DNA of 64,000 bases from an uncultured Dysgonomonas sp. GTDB lineage: Bacteria; Bacteroidota; Bacteroidia; Bacteroidales; Dysgonomonadaceae. The notes beneath the pieces are model-generated. The model was not told where the DNA came from, made no database searches, and was given only the letters and a program-made list of their open reading frames with translations. Shown here one piece after another: positions 45,025 to 52,823 of the stretch. Location: contig CALYPL010000001.1 of the NCBI GenBank assembly GCA_945273835.1, positions 79,540-143,539 of the forward strand, written 5' to 3'. Numbering within the stretch: position 1 is the stretch's first letter; each line of letters opens with the position of its first letter. The translations under genes and the position numbers were made by a program.

Positions 45025-45576
45025 ATGTTGATAGCAAAAAAACTAAAGCAAGAAAATATAATAGAATATCTGCTATATATGTGGCAGGTTGAAGATATAA
45101 TACGTGCTAATGATTTTGATATAGATCGAATTAATGCTACGATTATCTCAAAATTCGGACAACCGCAAAAGGAACATGATGAAATTTGTGAATGGTATAA
45201 TAATTTGATAGACATGATGCGTAGAGAAGACATCAAGGTTAAAGGTCATCTAATTATTAACCAAAATACCCTTAATGATCTGACTGATTTGCACAATCAG
45301 CTGTTAAAATCATCAGGAGAAAACGATTATATTAACACATACTATAAAACTCTGCCTTTTATTGTAGAGTTAAGAGCGAAATCAGACGGACATGAGGTAT
45401 CTGAAATAGAAACATGTCTTTCAGCGCTATATGGATATCTGCTCATGCGCATGCAAAAAAAAGAAATATCGGGAGAAACACAAGCGGCTATCTCACAAAT
45501 CGGTTCTTTGATGCGCTTATTGTCTCAAAAATACAATGAAGATAGAGAAGGACGCTTGGATAATCTAAATGAATAA
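45025..45576 (+). CDS. DUF4924 family protein
   Basis: A 183-residue, almost entirely helical, soluble protein. The N-terminus (LIAKKLKQENIIEYLLYMWQ with VEDIIRAN) matches what I recall of DUF4924, a small conserved family of Bacteroidota with no assigned function. No signal peptide, membrane helix or obvious catalytic motif is visible. Acidic and Leu/Met-rich helices near residues 120-175 suggest a helical bundle. It is flanked by the DEAD-box gene (same strand, terminator between) and the convergent sirtuin (28-base gap). Its own promoter suggests a single-gene unit. Confidence 0.8.
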   Translation: MLIAKKLKQENIIEYLLYMWQVEDIIRANDFDIDRINATIISKFGQPQKEHDEICEWYNNLIDMMRREDIKVKGHLIINQNTLNDLTDLHNQLLKSSGENDYINTYYKTLPFIVELRAKSDGHEVSEIETCLSALYGYLLMRMQKKEISGETQAAISQIGSLMRLLSQKYNEDREGRLDNLNE

Positions 45577-45604
45577 CTAAAACACTGCTTGCTAAACCAA
45601 CTGT

Positions 45605-46294
45605 TCAATTAGATTTCAGCAAGTTCCGAAGCTCGACCACACCCTCCGATGCCCCTTTTTGTATAAAATGTATACCTTGACGAGAAGTATTCACATTATT
45701 GGGATCAATCAGGTATACAGGTATGTTAGGGCGAACATATGCCAACAAACCAGCTGCCGGATAAACATTCAGTGAGGTACCTATGATGACTAATATATCT
45801 GCAGATTGCACTATCGGAATTGCTTTCTCCATCATCGGAACAGCCTCGCCAAACCAAACGATATAGGGTCTTAATTGCGAGCCCTTTTCACATTTATCTC
45901 CCAAATGAATCTCCGGATTTTCCGAAGAAAGCGTATATATAAGATTCGGATCTATCGAAGAACGTACTTTTGACAATTCTCCATGCAAATGCAAAACAGA
46001 TGAACTTCCGGCACGCTCGTGCAGGTCATCCACATTTTGAGTTATAATAGATACTTTGAAATCTTTCTCCATATCAGCCAGACCGATATGCCCTTGATTA
46101 GGTTTAGCTTCAAACGATTGTTTACGGCGGGCATTATAAAAATCCAACACTAATTTCGGATTTCGAGCAAAGCCTTCTGGAGTGGCAATATCTTCAACAT
46201 TGAACTGTTCCCAAAGACCACCACTATCCCTAAAAGTAGCGATTCCGCTTTCGGCGCTCATACCTGCACCGGTTAAAACAACTACATGTTTCAT
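45605..46294 (-). CDS. cobB: NAD-dependent protein deacylase, Sir2/CobB family
   Basis: A 229-residue class III sirtuin. NAD-binding motifs are GAGMSAESGI (9-18) and TQNVDD (85-90), and the catalytic base is H104 in LHLHGEL. Y53 and R56 (in FYNARR) match the pair that gives class III enzymes their desuccinylase/demalonylase activity. The zinc-ribbon cysteines usual in Sir2 are missing: the only Cys is C135, in the segment DKCEKGSQLRPYIVWFGE where a second CxxC would stand. Length is normal. It is transcribed alone from a divergent promoter pair with the FKBP gene at 46421. Confidence 0.92.
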   Translation of the reverse strand: MKHVVVLTGAGMSAESGIATFRDSGGLWEQFNVEDIATPEGFARNPKLVLDFYNARRKQSFEAKPNQGHIGLADMEKDFKVSIITQNVDDLHERAGSSSVLHLHGELSKVRSSIDPNLIYTLSSENPEIHLGDKCEKGSQLRPYIVWFGEAVPMMEKAIPIVQSADILVIIGTSLNVYPAAGLLAYVRPNIPVYLIDPNNVNTSRQGIHFIQKGASEGVVELRNLLKSN

Positions 46295-46320
46295 AGCTTA
46301 TAAAACTATATACAACTAAG

Positions 46321-46328
46321 CAAATATA
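46321..46328 (-). promoter_or_regulatory. Promoter -7 box (TATATTTG, minus strand) for the sirtuin
   Basis: The plus-strand CAAATATA reads TATATTTG on the minus strand, 27 bases before the sirtuin start. It is back to back with the promoter at 46372. Confidence 0.55.
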
Positions 46329-46371
46329 ATTATTTTGCAAGAGCGTATCGTTATAATGACGTAAAAAGAAT

Positions 46372-46379
46372 TATTTTTG
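46372..46379 (+). promoter_or_regulatory. Promoter -7 box (TATTTTTG) for the FKBP pair
   Basis: An exact TAnnTTTG match 42 bases before the start codon at 46421. Confidence 0.6.
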
Positions 46380-46420
46380 TCATCTGTTTTAATTTATATT
46401 GTATCAATAAGAAAAGAAAT

Positions 46421-47005
46421 ATGGACAAAATTAGTTACGCTTTGGGATTAAGCATAGCCCATAACCTGAAAAACGCCGGAATTGATAAAATGGAGATCAG
46501 TTCTTTCAATCAAGCAATCGAAGACATTTTTGCAAGCAAAGAACCTGCGATATCGGCTCAGGAAGCTCAACAGGTACTGAATGATTATTTTAACAAGTTG
46601 CAAGATGAAAAATTCGGTGCGAATAAAAAAGCAGGTGAAGACTTTCTTGCAGCCAACAAATTAAGAAAAGAAGTAACTACGCTCCCAAGCGGATTACAAT
46701 ACGAAATATTGAAAAAGGGAGATGGAAAAACACCTCAAATCACCGATCAGGTAAAATGTCATTATCATGGAACATTAATTGACGGAACTGTATTCGACAG
46801 TTCAGTTGAAAGAGGTACACCCGCCACATTTGGTGTTAATCAGGTTATACAAGGATGGGTTGAGGCATTGCAACTAATGCCTGTAGGCTCTAAATGGAGA
46901 TTATATATTCCTTCTGACCTTGCATATGGAGAAAGAGGTGCTGGAGAAAAAATTGGACCTAACTCCGCACTGATTTTCGATGTAGAAATATTAGACATTC
47001 TTTAA
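46421..47005 (+). CDS. Cytosolic FKBP-type peptidyl-prolyl isomerase (FklB-like)
   Basis: A 194-residue prolyl isomerase without a signal peptide. The N-terminal FKBP_N dimerisation domain (about 1-80) starts DKISYALGLSIAHNL, and the catalytic FKBP domain (about 105-193) includes HYHGTLIDGTVFDSS, GWVEALQLMPVGSKW and PNSALIFDVEILDI. Size and layout match FkpA/FklB (FKBP22) types. The block linking the domains is identical to that of the exported FKBP at 41631. It is followed 29 bases later by a lipoprotein FKBP, so the two form an operon of cytosolic and envelope isomerases. Confidence 0.93.
   Translation: MDKISYALGLSIAHNLKNAGIDKMEISSFNQAIEDIFASKEPAISAQEAQQVLNDYFNKLQDEKFGANKKAGEDFLAANKLRKEVTTLPSGLQYEILKKGDGKTPQITDQVKCHYHGTLIDGTVFDSSVERGTPATFGVNQVIQGWVEALQLMPVGSKWRLYIPSDLAYGERGAGEKIGPNSALIFDVEILDIL
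46643..46716 (+). repeat. 74-base near-identical tract shared with the FKBP gene at 41631 (copy 2)
   Basis: Identical to the minus strand of 41932-42005 except at 46699. Flanks differ at many third-codon positions (for example AAGGGAGATGGA versus AAAGGTGAAGGT immediately downstream), so identity is confined to this tract. Confidence 0.9.
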
Positions 47006-47034
47006 ATTAAAAATAATAAAAACATTTAATTGAC

Positions 47035-48030
47035 ATGAAAAAAACGTATGTAGCTATTATAGCCTCAATTGTCGCTATAACAATCAGCTTGTCATCTTGC
47101 GGAAATATGACATTTTCACAAAATCCGACATTAAAGTCTCAAAACGACTCGATTTCTTATGCTCTTGGCGCATTCATTCACAACGATCAAGGTTTGGGCA
47201 TGTTTATTAACCAACAATCAGGTTTGGTGACTGATACAATGCAAATCAGGATGGAATATGCTCATAAAATGGAAGTTGATAGTACAAAAAAATCTGAATT
47301 ACAAAAAGAGATGAGATTCAAGATTGATTCTATCCAAAAAATCAACACACGCAATATCGCAGAGTTCATAAAAGGATTAACAGAAGGTATAAATGCCACT
47401 GAAGCGCAAAAAGCGTACTTAATGGGTACTACGATAGGAAATCAGTTATCTCAGACCATGATAAATAACTTCAATGATCAAATTTACGGTGCTGATTCTA
47501 ATATGAAAGTTAATAATCAACTATTCCTTTCCGGTTTAGTTGCAGCTATAAAGAAAGGTCAACTTAAAATTGAGAATCCCGGAGTTTACGTTGATTCAGT
47601 TTTGCGAGCTTCCGAAGCAAAGCGAATAGAAAAAGAATTTGGAGAATGGAAAAAACAAAACGCTAAATATCTTGAAGATAACAAATCTAAAGAAAACGTT
47701 ATTGTTTTGCCAAGCGGTGTTCAATACAAAGTATTAAAAGAAGGTAAAGGAAAGAAACCTACCGTAACTGACCGTGTTAAAGTACATTATAACGGCACAC
47801 TCATTGACGGAACAGTATTTGATAGTTCTATCAAGAATGGCGAACCTGTAACATTCGGTGTTGGACAAGTAATACCGGGATGGACTGAAATTCTACAATT
47901 AATGCCTGTTGGTTCTAAATGGACAGTGTATATTCCATACGATAAAGCATACGGAACTCGAGAAATGGGTTCAATCAAACCATATTCTACGTTAATTTTT
48001 GATGTTGAATTATTAGATATTGAAAAATAA
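47035..48030 (+). CDS. Lipoprotein FKBP-type peptidyl-prolyl isomerase
   Basis: A 331-residue FKBP with a lipoprotein signal (lipobox LSSC, Cys at about 22), so membrane-anchored in the periplasm or outer membrane. The FKBP_N region (about 35-215) is longer than in the upstream gene. The catalytic domain (about 235-330) includes VHYNGTLIDGTVFDSS, PGWTEILQLMPVGSKW and PYSTLIFDVELLDI. It is close to the 46421 product in the catalytic domain but does not share the 74-base tract. Second gene of a two-gene unit; the downstream Lrp-type gene has its own promoter. Confidence 0.92.
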   Translation: MKKTYVAIIASIVAITISLSSCGNMTFSQNPTLKSQNDSISYALGAFIHNDQGLGMFINQQSGLVTDTMQIRMEYAHKMEVDSTKKSELQKEMRFKIDSIQKINTRNIAEFIKGLTEGINATEAQKAYLMGTTIGNQLSQTMINNFNDQIYGADSNMKVNNQLFLSGLVAAIKKGQLKIENPGVYVDSVLRASEAKRIEKEFGEWKKQNAKYLEDNKSKENVIVLPSGVQYKVLKEGKGKKPTVTDRVKVHYNGTLIDGTVFDSSIKNGEPVTFGVGQVIPGWTEILQLMPVGSKWTVYIPYDKAYGTREMGSIKPYSTLIFDVELLDIEK

Positions 48031-48112
48031 GCATTTTGCCTTAAAACTGTTTTAATTTATAAGCGCAAGATTATTTACGCTGACAAATTGTAGCATTAAT
48101 TAAATAAAATAC

Positions 48113-48120
48113 TATATTTG
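48113..48120 (+). promoter_or_regulatory. Promoter (TTG ... TATATTTG) for the Lrp/AsnC regulator
   Basis: An exact -7 match with a TTG at 48088-48090, 22 bases upstream, 30 bases before the start codon. Confidence 0.65.
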
Positions 48121-48149
48121 ATGTCAGAAAAATAATAATTTAGTAACCT

Positions 48150-48617
48150 ATGGTACAAAAGATTGATAAATTAGATAAAAAGATTCTTGAGATCATATCT
48201 CAAAATGCAAGAATCCCCTTTAAAGATGTTGCACTTGAATGCGGAGTTTCGCGGGCAGCCATACATCAGCGGGTACAACGCATGATAGAGATGGATGTAA
48301 TAATCGGCTCGGGTTATTTTATCAATCCTAAAGTTTTAGGTTATAACACTTGTACGTATATAGGAGTTAAGCTTGAAAGAGGATCGATGTATAAAGATGT
48401 CATACCGGAGCTTGACAAAATACCGGAAATCGTTGAATCACATTTCACAACAGGTCCTTATACAATACTCATCAAATTATATGCCCGTGACAACGAGCAT
48501 CTGATGGACTTGTTAAACAATAAAATACAAGACATACCCGGTGTAGTTGCAACTGAAACGATGATTTCGCTCAGTCAAGGCGTAAAAAGGCAAATACCTA
48601 TAACAAACAAAGAATAA
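48150..48617 (+). CDS. Lrp/AsnC family transcriptional regulator
   Basis: A 155-residue feast/famine regulator. The N-terminal winged helix-turn-helix (about 5-60) starts LDKKILEIISQNARIPFKDV with the recognition helix near VSRAAIHQRVQRM. The C-terminal RAM/ligand-binding domain (about 70-150) includes VESHFTTGPYTILIKLYARD. Such proteins form octameric discs and respond to amino acids; the effector here is unknown. It is a single-gene unit with a promoter and a strong terminator. No adjacent biosynthetic gene indicates a local target, so it may act globally. Confidence 0.93.
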   Translation: MVQKIDKLDKKILEIISQNARIPFKDVALECGVSRAAIHQRVQRMIEMDVIIGSGYFINPKVLGYNTCTYIGVKLERGSMYKDVIPELDKIPEIVESHFTTGPYTILIKLYARDNEHLMDLLNNKIQDIPGVVATETMISLSQGVKRQIPITNKE

Positions 48618-48633
48618 ATTAAACCATACAATT

Positions 48634-48672
48634 AAAAAAGGATAGGCTATAAATAAAAGTCTATCCTTTTTT
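48634..48672 (+). terminator. Intrinsic terminator of the Lrp/AsnC gene
   Basis: AAAAAAGGATAG (48634-48645) pairs perfectly with CTATCCTTTTTT (48661-48672) across a 15-base loop. It starts 17 bases after the stop. Confidence 0.88.
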
Positions 48673-48736
48673 GTTATGTTTCACATCCAGATACCAATTA
48701 TTACCAAATTAATATTTCGCAACTCACAATTTTTCA

Positions 48737-48744
48737 TATTTTTG
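48737..48744 (+). promoter_or_regulatory. Promoter -7 box (TATTTTTG) for the PASTA-rluD-ddl operon
   Basis: An exact TAnnTTTG match, 33 bases before the start of the PASTA gene. Confidence 0.6.
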
Positions 48745-48776
48745 CAAAAACAATACATAAGGAATCAAATATAAAT

Positions 48777-49385
48777 ATGCAAAAGAAGAGCTTCATATCA
48801 CGCTTTTTATTTAACATATACGTTAGAAACATACTGTTAATGATTGTTATCGTAATTCTTCTGATTACAATAACGCTTGTCTTGTTAAACGTATATACCA
48901 GACACAACGAAGCTGTAATTGTGCCAAACATTACGGGCTTACAGGTTGAGGAAGCCGAAGGATTACTCAATGCCAATTCTTTGACTTACGTAGTTATAGA
49001 TTCAGCTTATTTAGCTAATGGAAAGCCGGGAGCAATTATTGATCAAATACCCGATGGCGGATCAAAGGTAAAAAAAGGAAAGAAAATTTATCTGACTATA
49101 CAGGCTAAAGGAAAACAGATGGTAGCTATACCCGCTTTGCTCGATTATTCACAGAGACAAGCTGAAGCTCAACTCAACGCATTAGGCTTTAATAATATTA
49201 TTATCAGCGAAGTACCTTCACAATATAAAGGTTTGGTTATATCAGTAGTATATAATGGCAGTGAAATTTTGCCAAACCAGAAAGTTCCGAAAGGAGCAAC
49301 ACTAAAAATGGTGGTCGGAGGAGGAGGCGACAATTCCGATTCACAGGATGAAGCCAATGTAGAACAGTCCTTTCTTAACAAATGA
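48777..49385 (+). CDS. Membrane-anchored PASTA-domain protein
   Basis: A 202-residue protein with a short cytosolic N-terminus, one membrane helix (about 18-41, ILLMIVIVILLITITLVLLN) and a periplasmic part with two PASTA domains. These are about 46-108, beginning VIVPNITGLQVEEAE, and about 113-185, beginning VAIPALLDYSQRQAEAQ. Both end in the usual KGxxxxxxV pattern (VKKGKKIYLTI, VPKGATLKMVV). PASTA domains in kinases and PBPs bind peptidoglycan fragments; here there is no kinase or transpeptidase domain. The acidic, Ser-rich tail is disordered. It overlaps rluD by 4 bases and is in an operon with ddl, consistent with a wall-related role. Confidence 0.9.
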   Translation: MQKKSFISRFLFNIYVRNILLMIVIVILLITITLVLLNVYTRHNEAVIVPNITGLQVEEAEGLLNANSLTYVVIDSAYLANGKPGAIIDQIPDGGSKVKKGKKIYLTIQAKGKQMVAIPALLDYSQRQAEAQLNALGFNNIIISEVPSQYKGLVISVVYNGSEILPNQKVPKGATLKMVVGGGGDNSDSQDEANVEQSFLNK

Positions 49386-50455
49386 CAGACGATTCATTTG
49401 ATGACATTGATGATCTTCACGGAGAAATCAATGAAATTACAGATAACGATACCGGATTATACGAACATTATAGATTTGTATCCGATAAGGGGCAGGGATT
49501 AATCCGTGTGGATAAATTTTTGGCAACACGCATTGTCAATATATCGCGTAATCGCATACAGCAAGCCGCCGAAGTCGGATCAATTTTGGTAAATGACATA
49601 CCTGTAAAATCAAACTATAAAGTTAAGCCTAACGATGTGGTGAGCATCGTTATGAATAGACCACCACGTGACACGGAAATCATACCCGAAGATATCCCTT
49701 TGGATATTGTTTACGAAGACAAGGATGTGATGGTTATAAATAAACCTGCCGGATTAGTGGTTCATCCCGGTTTTGGGAACTTTGAAGGCACTATGGTGCA
49801 TGCTGTTGCATACAGGCTGAAAGATACGCCTGATTACGATCCTAAAGATCCCAGATTAGGAATTGTCCATCGCATTGACAAAAACACTTCAGGGCTGATT
49901 GTAGTAGCCAAAAACGCCCATGCTAAAGCAGACCTGTCTTCACAGTTTTTTCATAAAACCACTAAAAGACAATATATCGCACTTGTATGGGGATTAGTCA
50001 AAGAAGATCAGGGACGCATAGAAGGTAATATCGGTCGCAGTCTTAAAGATCGAATGCAAATGGATGTTTTTCCGGATGGAGAGCACGGTAAACCCGCCGT
50101 AACCCATTACAAAGTACTTGAACGTTTAGGTTATGTAACGCTTGTACAGTGCGAACTCGAAACAGGACGCACCCACCAAATTCGCGCCCATATGAAATAT
50201 ATCGGTCATCCCCTATTCAATGATGAACGATATGGCGGTAATGAAATACTTAAAGGCACTCGTTTCACTAAATACAAACAATTTGTACAAAACTGTTTCA
50301 ATATATGCCCTCGTCAAGCCTTACATGCTAAGACATTGGGATTCGTACAACCTTCGACACGAGATGAGTTGATGTTTGAAGCACCTTTACCTGACGATAT
50401 GGAACAATTGCTCGAAAAATGGAGAAGATACATATCGCAAAGAGACAATGAATAA
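49382..50455 (+). CDS. rluD: Ribosomal large-subunit pseudouridine synthase (RluD family)
   Basis: A 357-residue pseudouridine synthase of the RluA/RluD family. An N-terminal S4 RNA-binding domain (about 30-95, with RVDKFLATRIVNISRNRIQQ) precedes the catalytic domain. The catalytic aspartate is in HRIDKNTSGL (near 163). The ETGRTHQIRAHM block near 265 supports the family. The length and S4 domain fit RluD, which modifies helix 69 of 23S rRNA, though RluC cannot be excluded. Its start overlaps the PASTA gene (ATGA), and ddl follows after 30 bases. An acidic N-terminal extension (residues 1-25) is unusual but intact. Confidence 0.94.
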   Translation: MTDDSFDDIDDLHGEINEITDNDTGLYEHYRFVSDKGQGLIRVDKFLATRIVNISRNRIQQAAEVGSILVNDIPVKSNYKVKPNDVVSIVMNRPPRDTEIIPEDIPLDIVYEDKDVMVINKPAGLVVHPGFGNFEGTMVHAVAYRLKDTPDYDPKDPRLGIVHRIDKNTSGLIVVAKNAHAKADLSSQFFHKTTKRQYIALVWGLVKEDQGRIEGNIGRSLKDRMQMDVFPDGEHGKPAVTHYKVLERLGYVTLVQCELETGRTHQIRAHMKYIGHPLFNDERYGGNEILKGTRFTKYKQFVQNCFNICPRQALHAKTLGFVQPSTRDELMFEAPLPDDMEQLLEKWRRYISQRDNE

Positions 50456-50485
50456 TAAAGAAAAGGTTAAGACGTTACAATATAT

Positions 50486-51475
50486 ATGAAAAGGAATGTA
50501 GCAATAGTATGGGGAGGATATTCGTCCGAAAAAGTGGTATCCGCTAAAAGCATGAAAGGAATATATTCTTTCATTGACAAAGATAAATACAATGCTTATA
50601 CTGTTAAGATAGACCGATCGGAGTGGAGTGTAGAATTTGAAGAAAAGGTATATCCTGTCGATAAAAACGACTTCAGTTTTTACCTACCCGCTGTTAAACA
50701 GAAAATTAAATTTGATTTCGCTTATATAACAATACACGGCACTCCCGGTGAAGACGGTTGTCTTCAAGGATATTTAGACATGTTGGGTATCCCCTACTCC
50801 AATTGCGGACTAATGGCGTCTGCCTTGACTTTTAATAAATATGTCTGCAATAAATTTCTTAAAAATTTTGGAATTTGTGTAGCTGAATCTGTTATTCTTC
50901 GAAATAAGAAGAATTATTCTTGCGATAAAATCGTCGAAGATCTCAAATTACCAGTGTTTGTAAAACCCAATGTGGGAGGCTCAAGTTTCGCCACCACAAA
51001 AGTTAAGCAAGCTAACGAACTTGAAGGTGCCATCAACACAGCTTTCAACGAAGCTAACGAAGTATTGATTGAAAGTTTTATAAAAGGAAGAGAAGTTACT
51101 TGTGGGTGTTATAAAACAGCCGATAAATCGGTAGTTTTTCCGATAACTGAAGTTATTACTCAAAATGAATTCTTCGATTACAAAGCTAAATACGAAGGAG
51201 AAGTAAAAGAAATAACTCCAGCTGATTTACCCGATGAATTGGCAGAAAATATTCAGCAAATAACTGCAAATATTTATGATCTCGTCAATGCAAAGGGCAT
51301 TATACGTGTAGACTTCATTATAACGGATGACAACACGCCTGTTTTACTTGAAGTAAATACTACCCCCGGCATGACTCCAACAAGTTTCATACCTCAACAA
51401 GTAGCAGCCGCAGGTTTAACTATGAAAGATGTCATAACGGACATAATTGAAAATGAATTTAACGCAAATATATAA
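50486..51475 (+). CDS. ddl: D-alanine--D-alanine ligase
   Basis: A 329-residue cytosolic ligase that makes the D-Ala-D-Ala dipeptide for peptidoglycan precursors. The N-terminal block VWGGYSSEKVVSAKSM is the ligase signature. The ATP-grasp region contains VFVKPNVGGSSFATTKV (around 155), RVDFIITDD and LEVNTTPGMTPTS near 290-300. These match the Ddl signatures G-x-x-G-E-D-G (GTPGEDGCLQG, near 84) and N-x-x-P-G. Length is normal. It is the third gene of the operon, two bases before the acyltransferase start. The opposing activity, a D-Ala-D-Ala dipeptidase, is encoded at 19533. Confidence 0.96.
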   Translation: MKRNVAIVWGGYSSEKVVSAKSMKGIYSFIDKDKYNAYTVKIDRSEWSVEFEEKVYPVDKNDFSFYLPAVKQKIKFDFAYITIHGTPGEDGCLQGYLDMLGIPYSNCGLMASALTFNKYVCNKFLKNFGICVAESVILRNKKNYSCDKIVEDLKLPVFVKPNVGGSSFATTKVKQANELEGAINTAFNEANEVLIESFIKGREVTCGCYKTADKSVVFPITEVITQNEFFDYKAKYEGEVKEITPADLPDELAENIQQITANIYDLVNAKGIIRVDFIITDDNTPVLLEVNTTPGMTPTSFIPQQVAAAGLTMKDVITDIIENEFNANI

Positions 51476-51477
51476 AC

Positions 51478-52641
51478 ATGGATTGTAACAGTTACGATAA
51501 AAAGAAATTCGACAATATTGCTCCTTTTTACGACCATGAAGTGAAACAAGCAATTCAGGAGTTACTTGCCGATCCCGGATTAAAACATGCTGTAAATTAT
51601 ATCATACCCAATGTCGATTGGGATGAGTTTTCGGCTGAGATGATGAGCTATAAGACCATTAAAGACTTTCAGACTCACATCATATACAACAGTGTATCTG
51701 CTTTAGGGCGCAGGGTAACCACATCTGTTAACAGTGAAGGCTGGGAAAAGATCAACCGAGCACAGGAACATGTATTTATGTCTAATCACAGGGATATTAT
51801 ATTAGATGCCGGTTTTTTAAATATTTTGCGCCATGATCATGGATTTGACACAACAGAAATAGCTATTGGAGACAATCTGCTTATTCAGCCATGGATTCGT
51901 ACTTTAGTTCGCCTCAATAAGAGTTTTATTGTGCAAAGGGGAGTTTCTATGCGTCAAAAACTTATAGCTTCTAAAGAACTTTCAGAGTATATTCATTATT
52001 GCATATGCTGTAAAAAAGAATCTGTATGGATTGCTCAACGTGAGGGGCGCGCCAAAGACTCTAACGACAGAACGCAAGAAAGTTTGTTGAAAATGTTGGC
52101 TTTAGCTCCAGATAAAGGCGATTTCATCGATAATATAAAAGAATTAAATATCATTCCGCTTTCTATTTCTTATGAATATGATCCTTGCGATTATCTTAAA
52201 GCTAAAGAATTTCAGCAAAAAAGAGATAATCCTGACTTTAAGAAAACTCAACGGGATGATTTGCTGAATATGGAAATAGGTATACTTGGTTTCAAAGGCA
52301 ATGTAATGTTCCGATTTGGTAATTGCATTAATGAGCAAATTGAAAACATTATCGAACCTGATAAGCGGTTAATTGTAGATCATGTTGCACGTATTATTGA
52401 TAAAGAAATACACAGCAATTATGAGATGTATCCTTGCAATTACATTGCTCATGATTTATTAAATAACGAAAATCGCTTTGCAGATAAGTATTCCGATCAG
52501 GATGTAGATAAGTTTAAATCTTATCTTGACAATCAAATCAAAAAAATAGACGAGATAACCCCCGACTATGAATTTATTTGGCACAAAATGCTTGAGATGT
52601 ATTCTAATATATTGACTAATCATCTTGAATCCATCAAATAA
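51478..52641 (+). CDS. Acyltransferase of the PlsB/PlsC superfamily (variant HX5D motif)
   Basis: A 387-residue cytosolic or peripheral-membrane acyltransferase. The acceptor-site motif reads MSNHRDIILD (H104...D110), which is HX5D rather than the usual HX4D; the later EGRAKDSNDRTQ block resembles the FPEG(x)R motif region (about residue 184). No strong membrane helix is visible. I recall similar proteins being annotated as glycerol-3-phosphate or lysophospholipid acyltransferases in Bacteroidales. It begins 2 bases after ddl, so it is probably translated from the same transcript, which ends at the hairpin 52668. The exact acyl acceptor is uncertain. Confidence 0.8.
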   Translation: MDCNSYDKKKFDNIAPFYDHEVKQAIQELLADPGLKHAVNYIIPNVDWDEFSAEMMSYKTIKDFQTHIIYNSVSALGRRVTTSVNSEGWEKINRAQEHVFMSNHRDIILDAGFLNILRHDHGFDTTEIAIGDNLLIQPWIRTLVRLNKSFIVQRGVSMRQKLIASKELSEYIHYCICCKKESVWIAQREGRAKDSNDRTQESLLKMLALAPDKGDFIDNIKELNIIPLSISYEYDPCDYLKAKEFQQKRDNPDFKKTQRDDLLNMEIGILGFKGNVMFRFGNCINEQIENIIEPDKRLIVDHVARIIDKEIHSNYEMYPCNYIAHDLLNNENRFADKYSDQDVDKFKSYLDNQIKKIDEITPDYEFIWHKMLEMYSNILTNHLESIK

Positions 52642-52667
52642 TAATAGAAGGACATTTGTAAGAAAAA

Positions 52668-52700
52668 GAGCGGTGTAATTATAGGTTACATCGCTCAAAT
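52668..52700 (+). terminator. Hairpin terminator of the PASTA-rluD-ddl operon
   Basis: GAGCGGTGTAA (52668-52678) pairs with TTACATCGCTC (52686-52696) through ten Watson-Crick pairs and one G-U pair. It is followed by an AAATTTT stretch rather than a pure T-run. Confidence 0.6.
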
Positions 52701-52769
52701 TTTATCAAACTAATGGAAAGTAGTTGTATTTGCTTTCGATGAAATCGCATAATTAAGATTATTACAAAC

Positions 52770-52797
52770 AAAAAAAAGAGGTAAGAAATCTTACCTC
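52770..52797 (-). terminator. Intrinsic terminator of the sigma-factor/NigD unit (minus strand)
   Basis: GAGGTAAGA (52778-52786) pairs with TCTTACCTC (52789-52797). On the minus strand the hairpin is followed by eight T (52777-52770). It lies 27 bases after the NigD-like stop. The tight loop means the inner pairs probably open. Confidence 0.8.
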
Positions 52798-52823
52798 CTT
52801 TAAAGCATAACTAAATAGACTTA

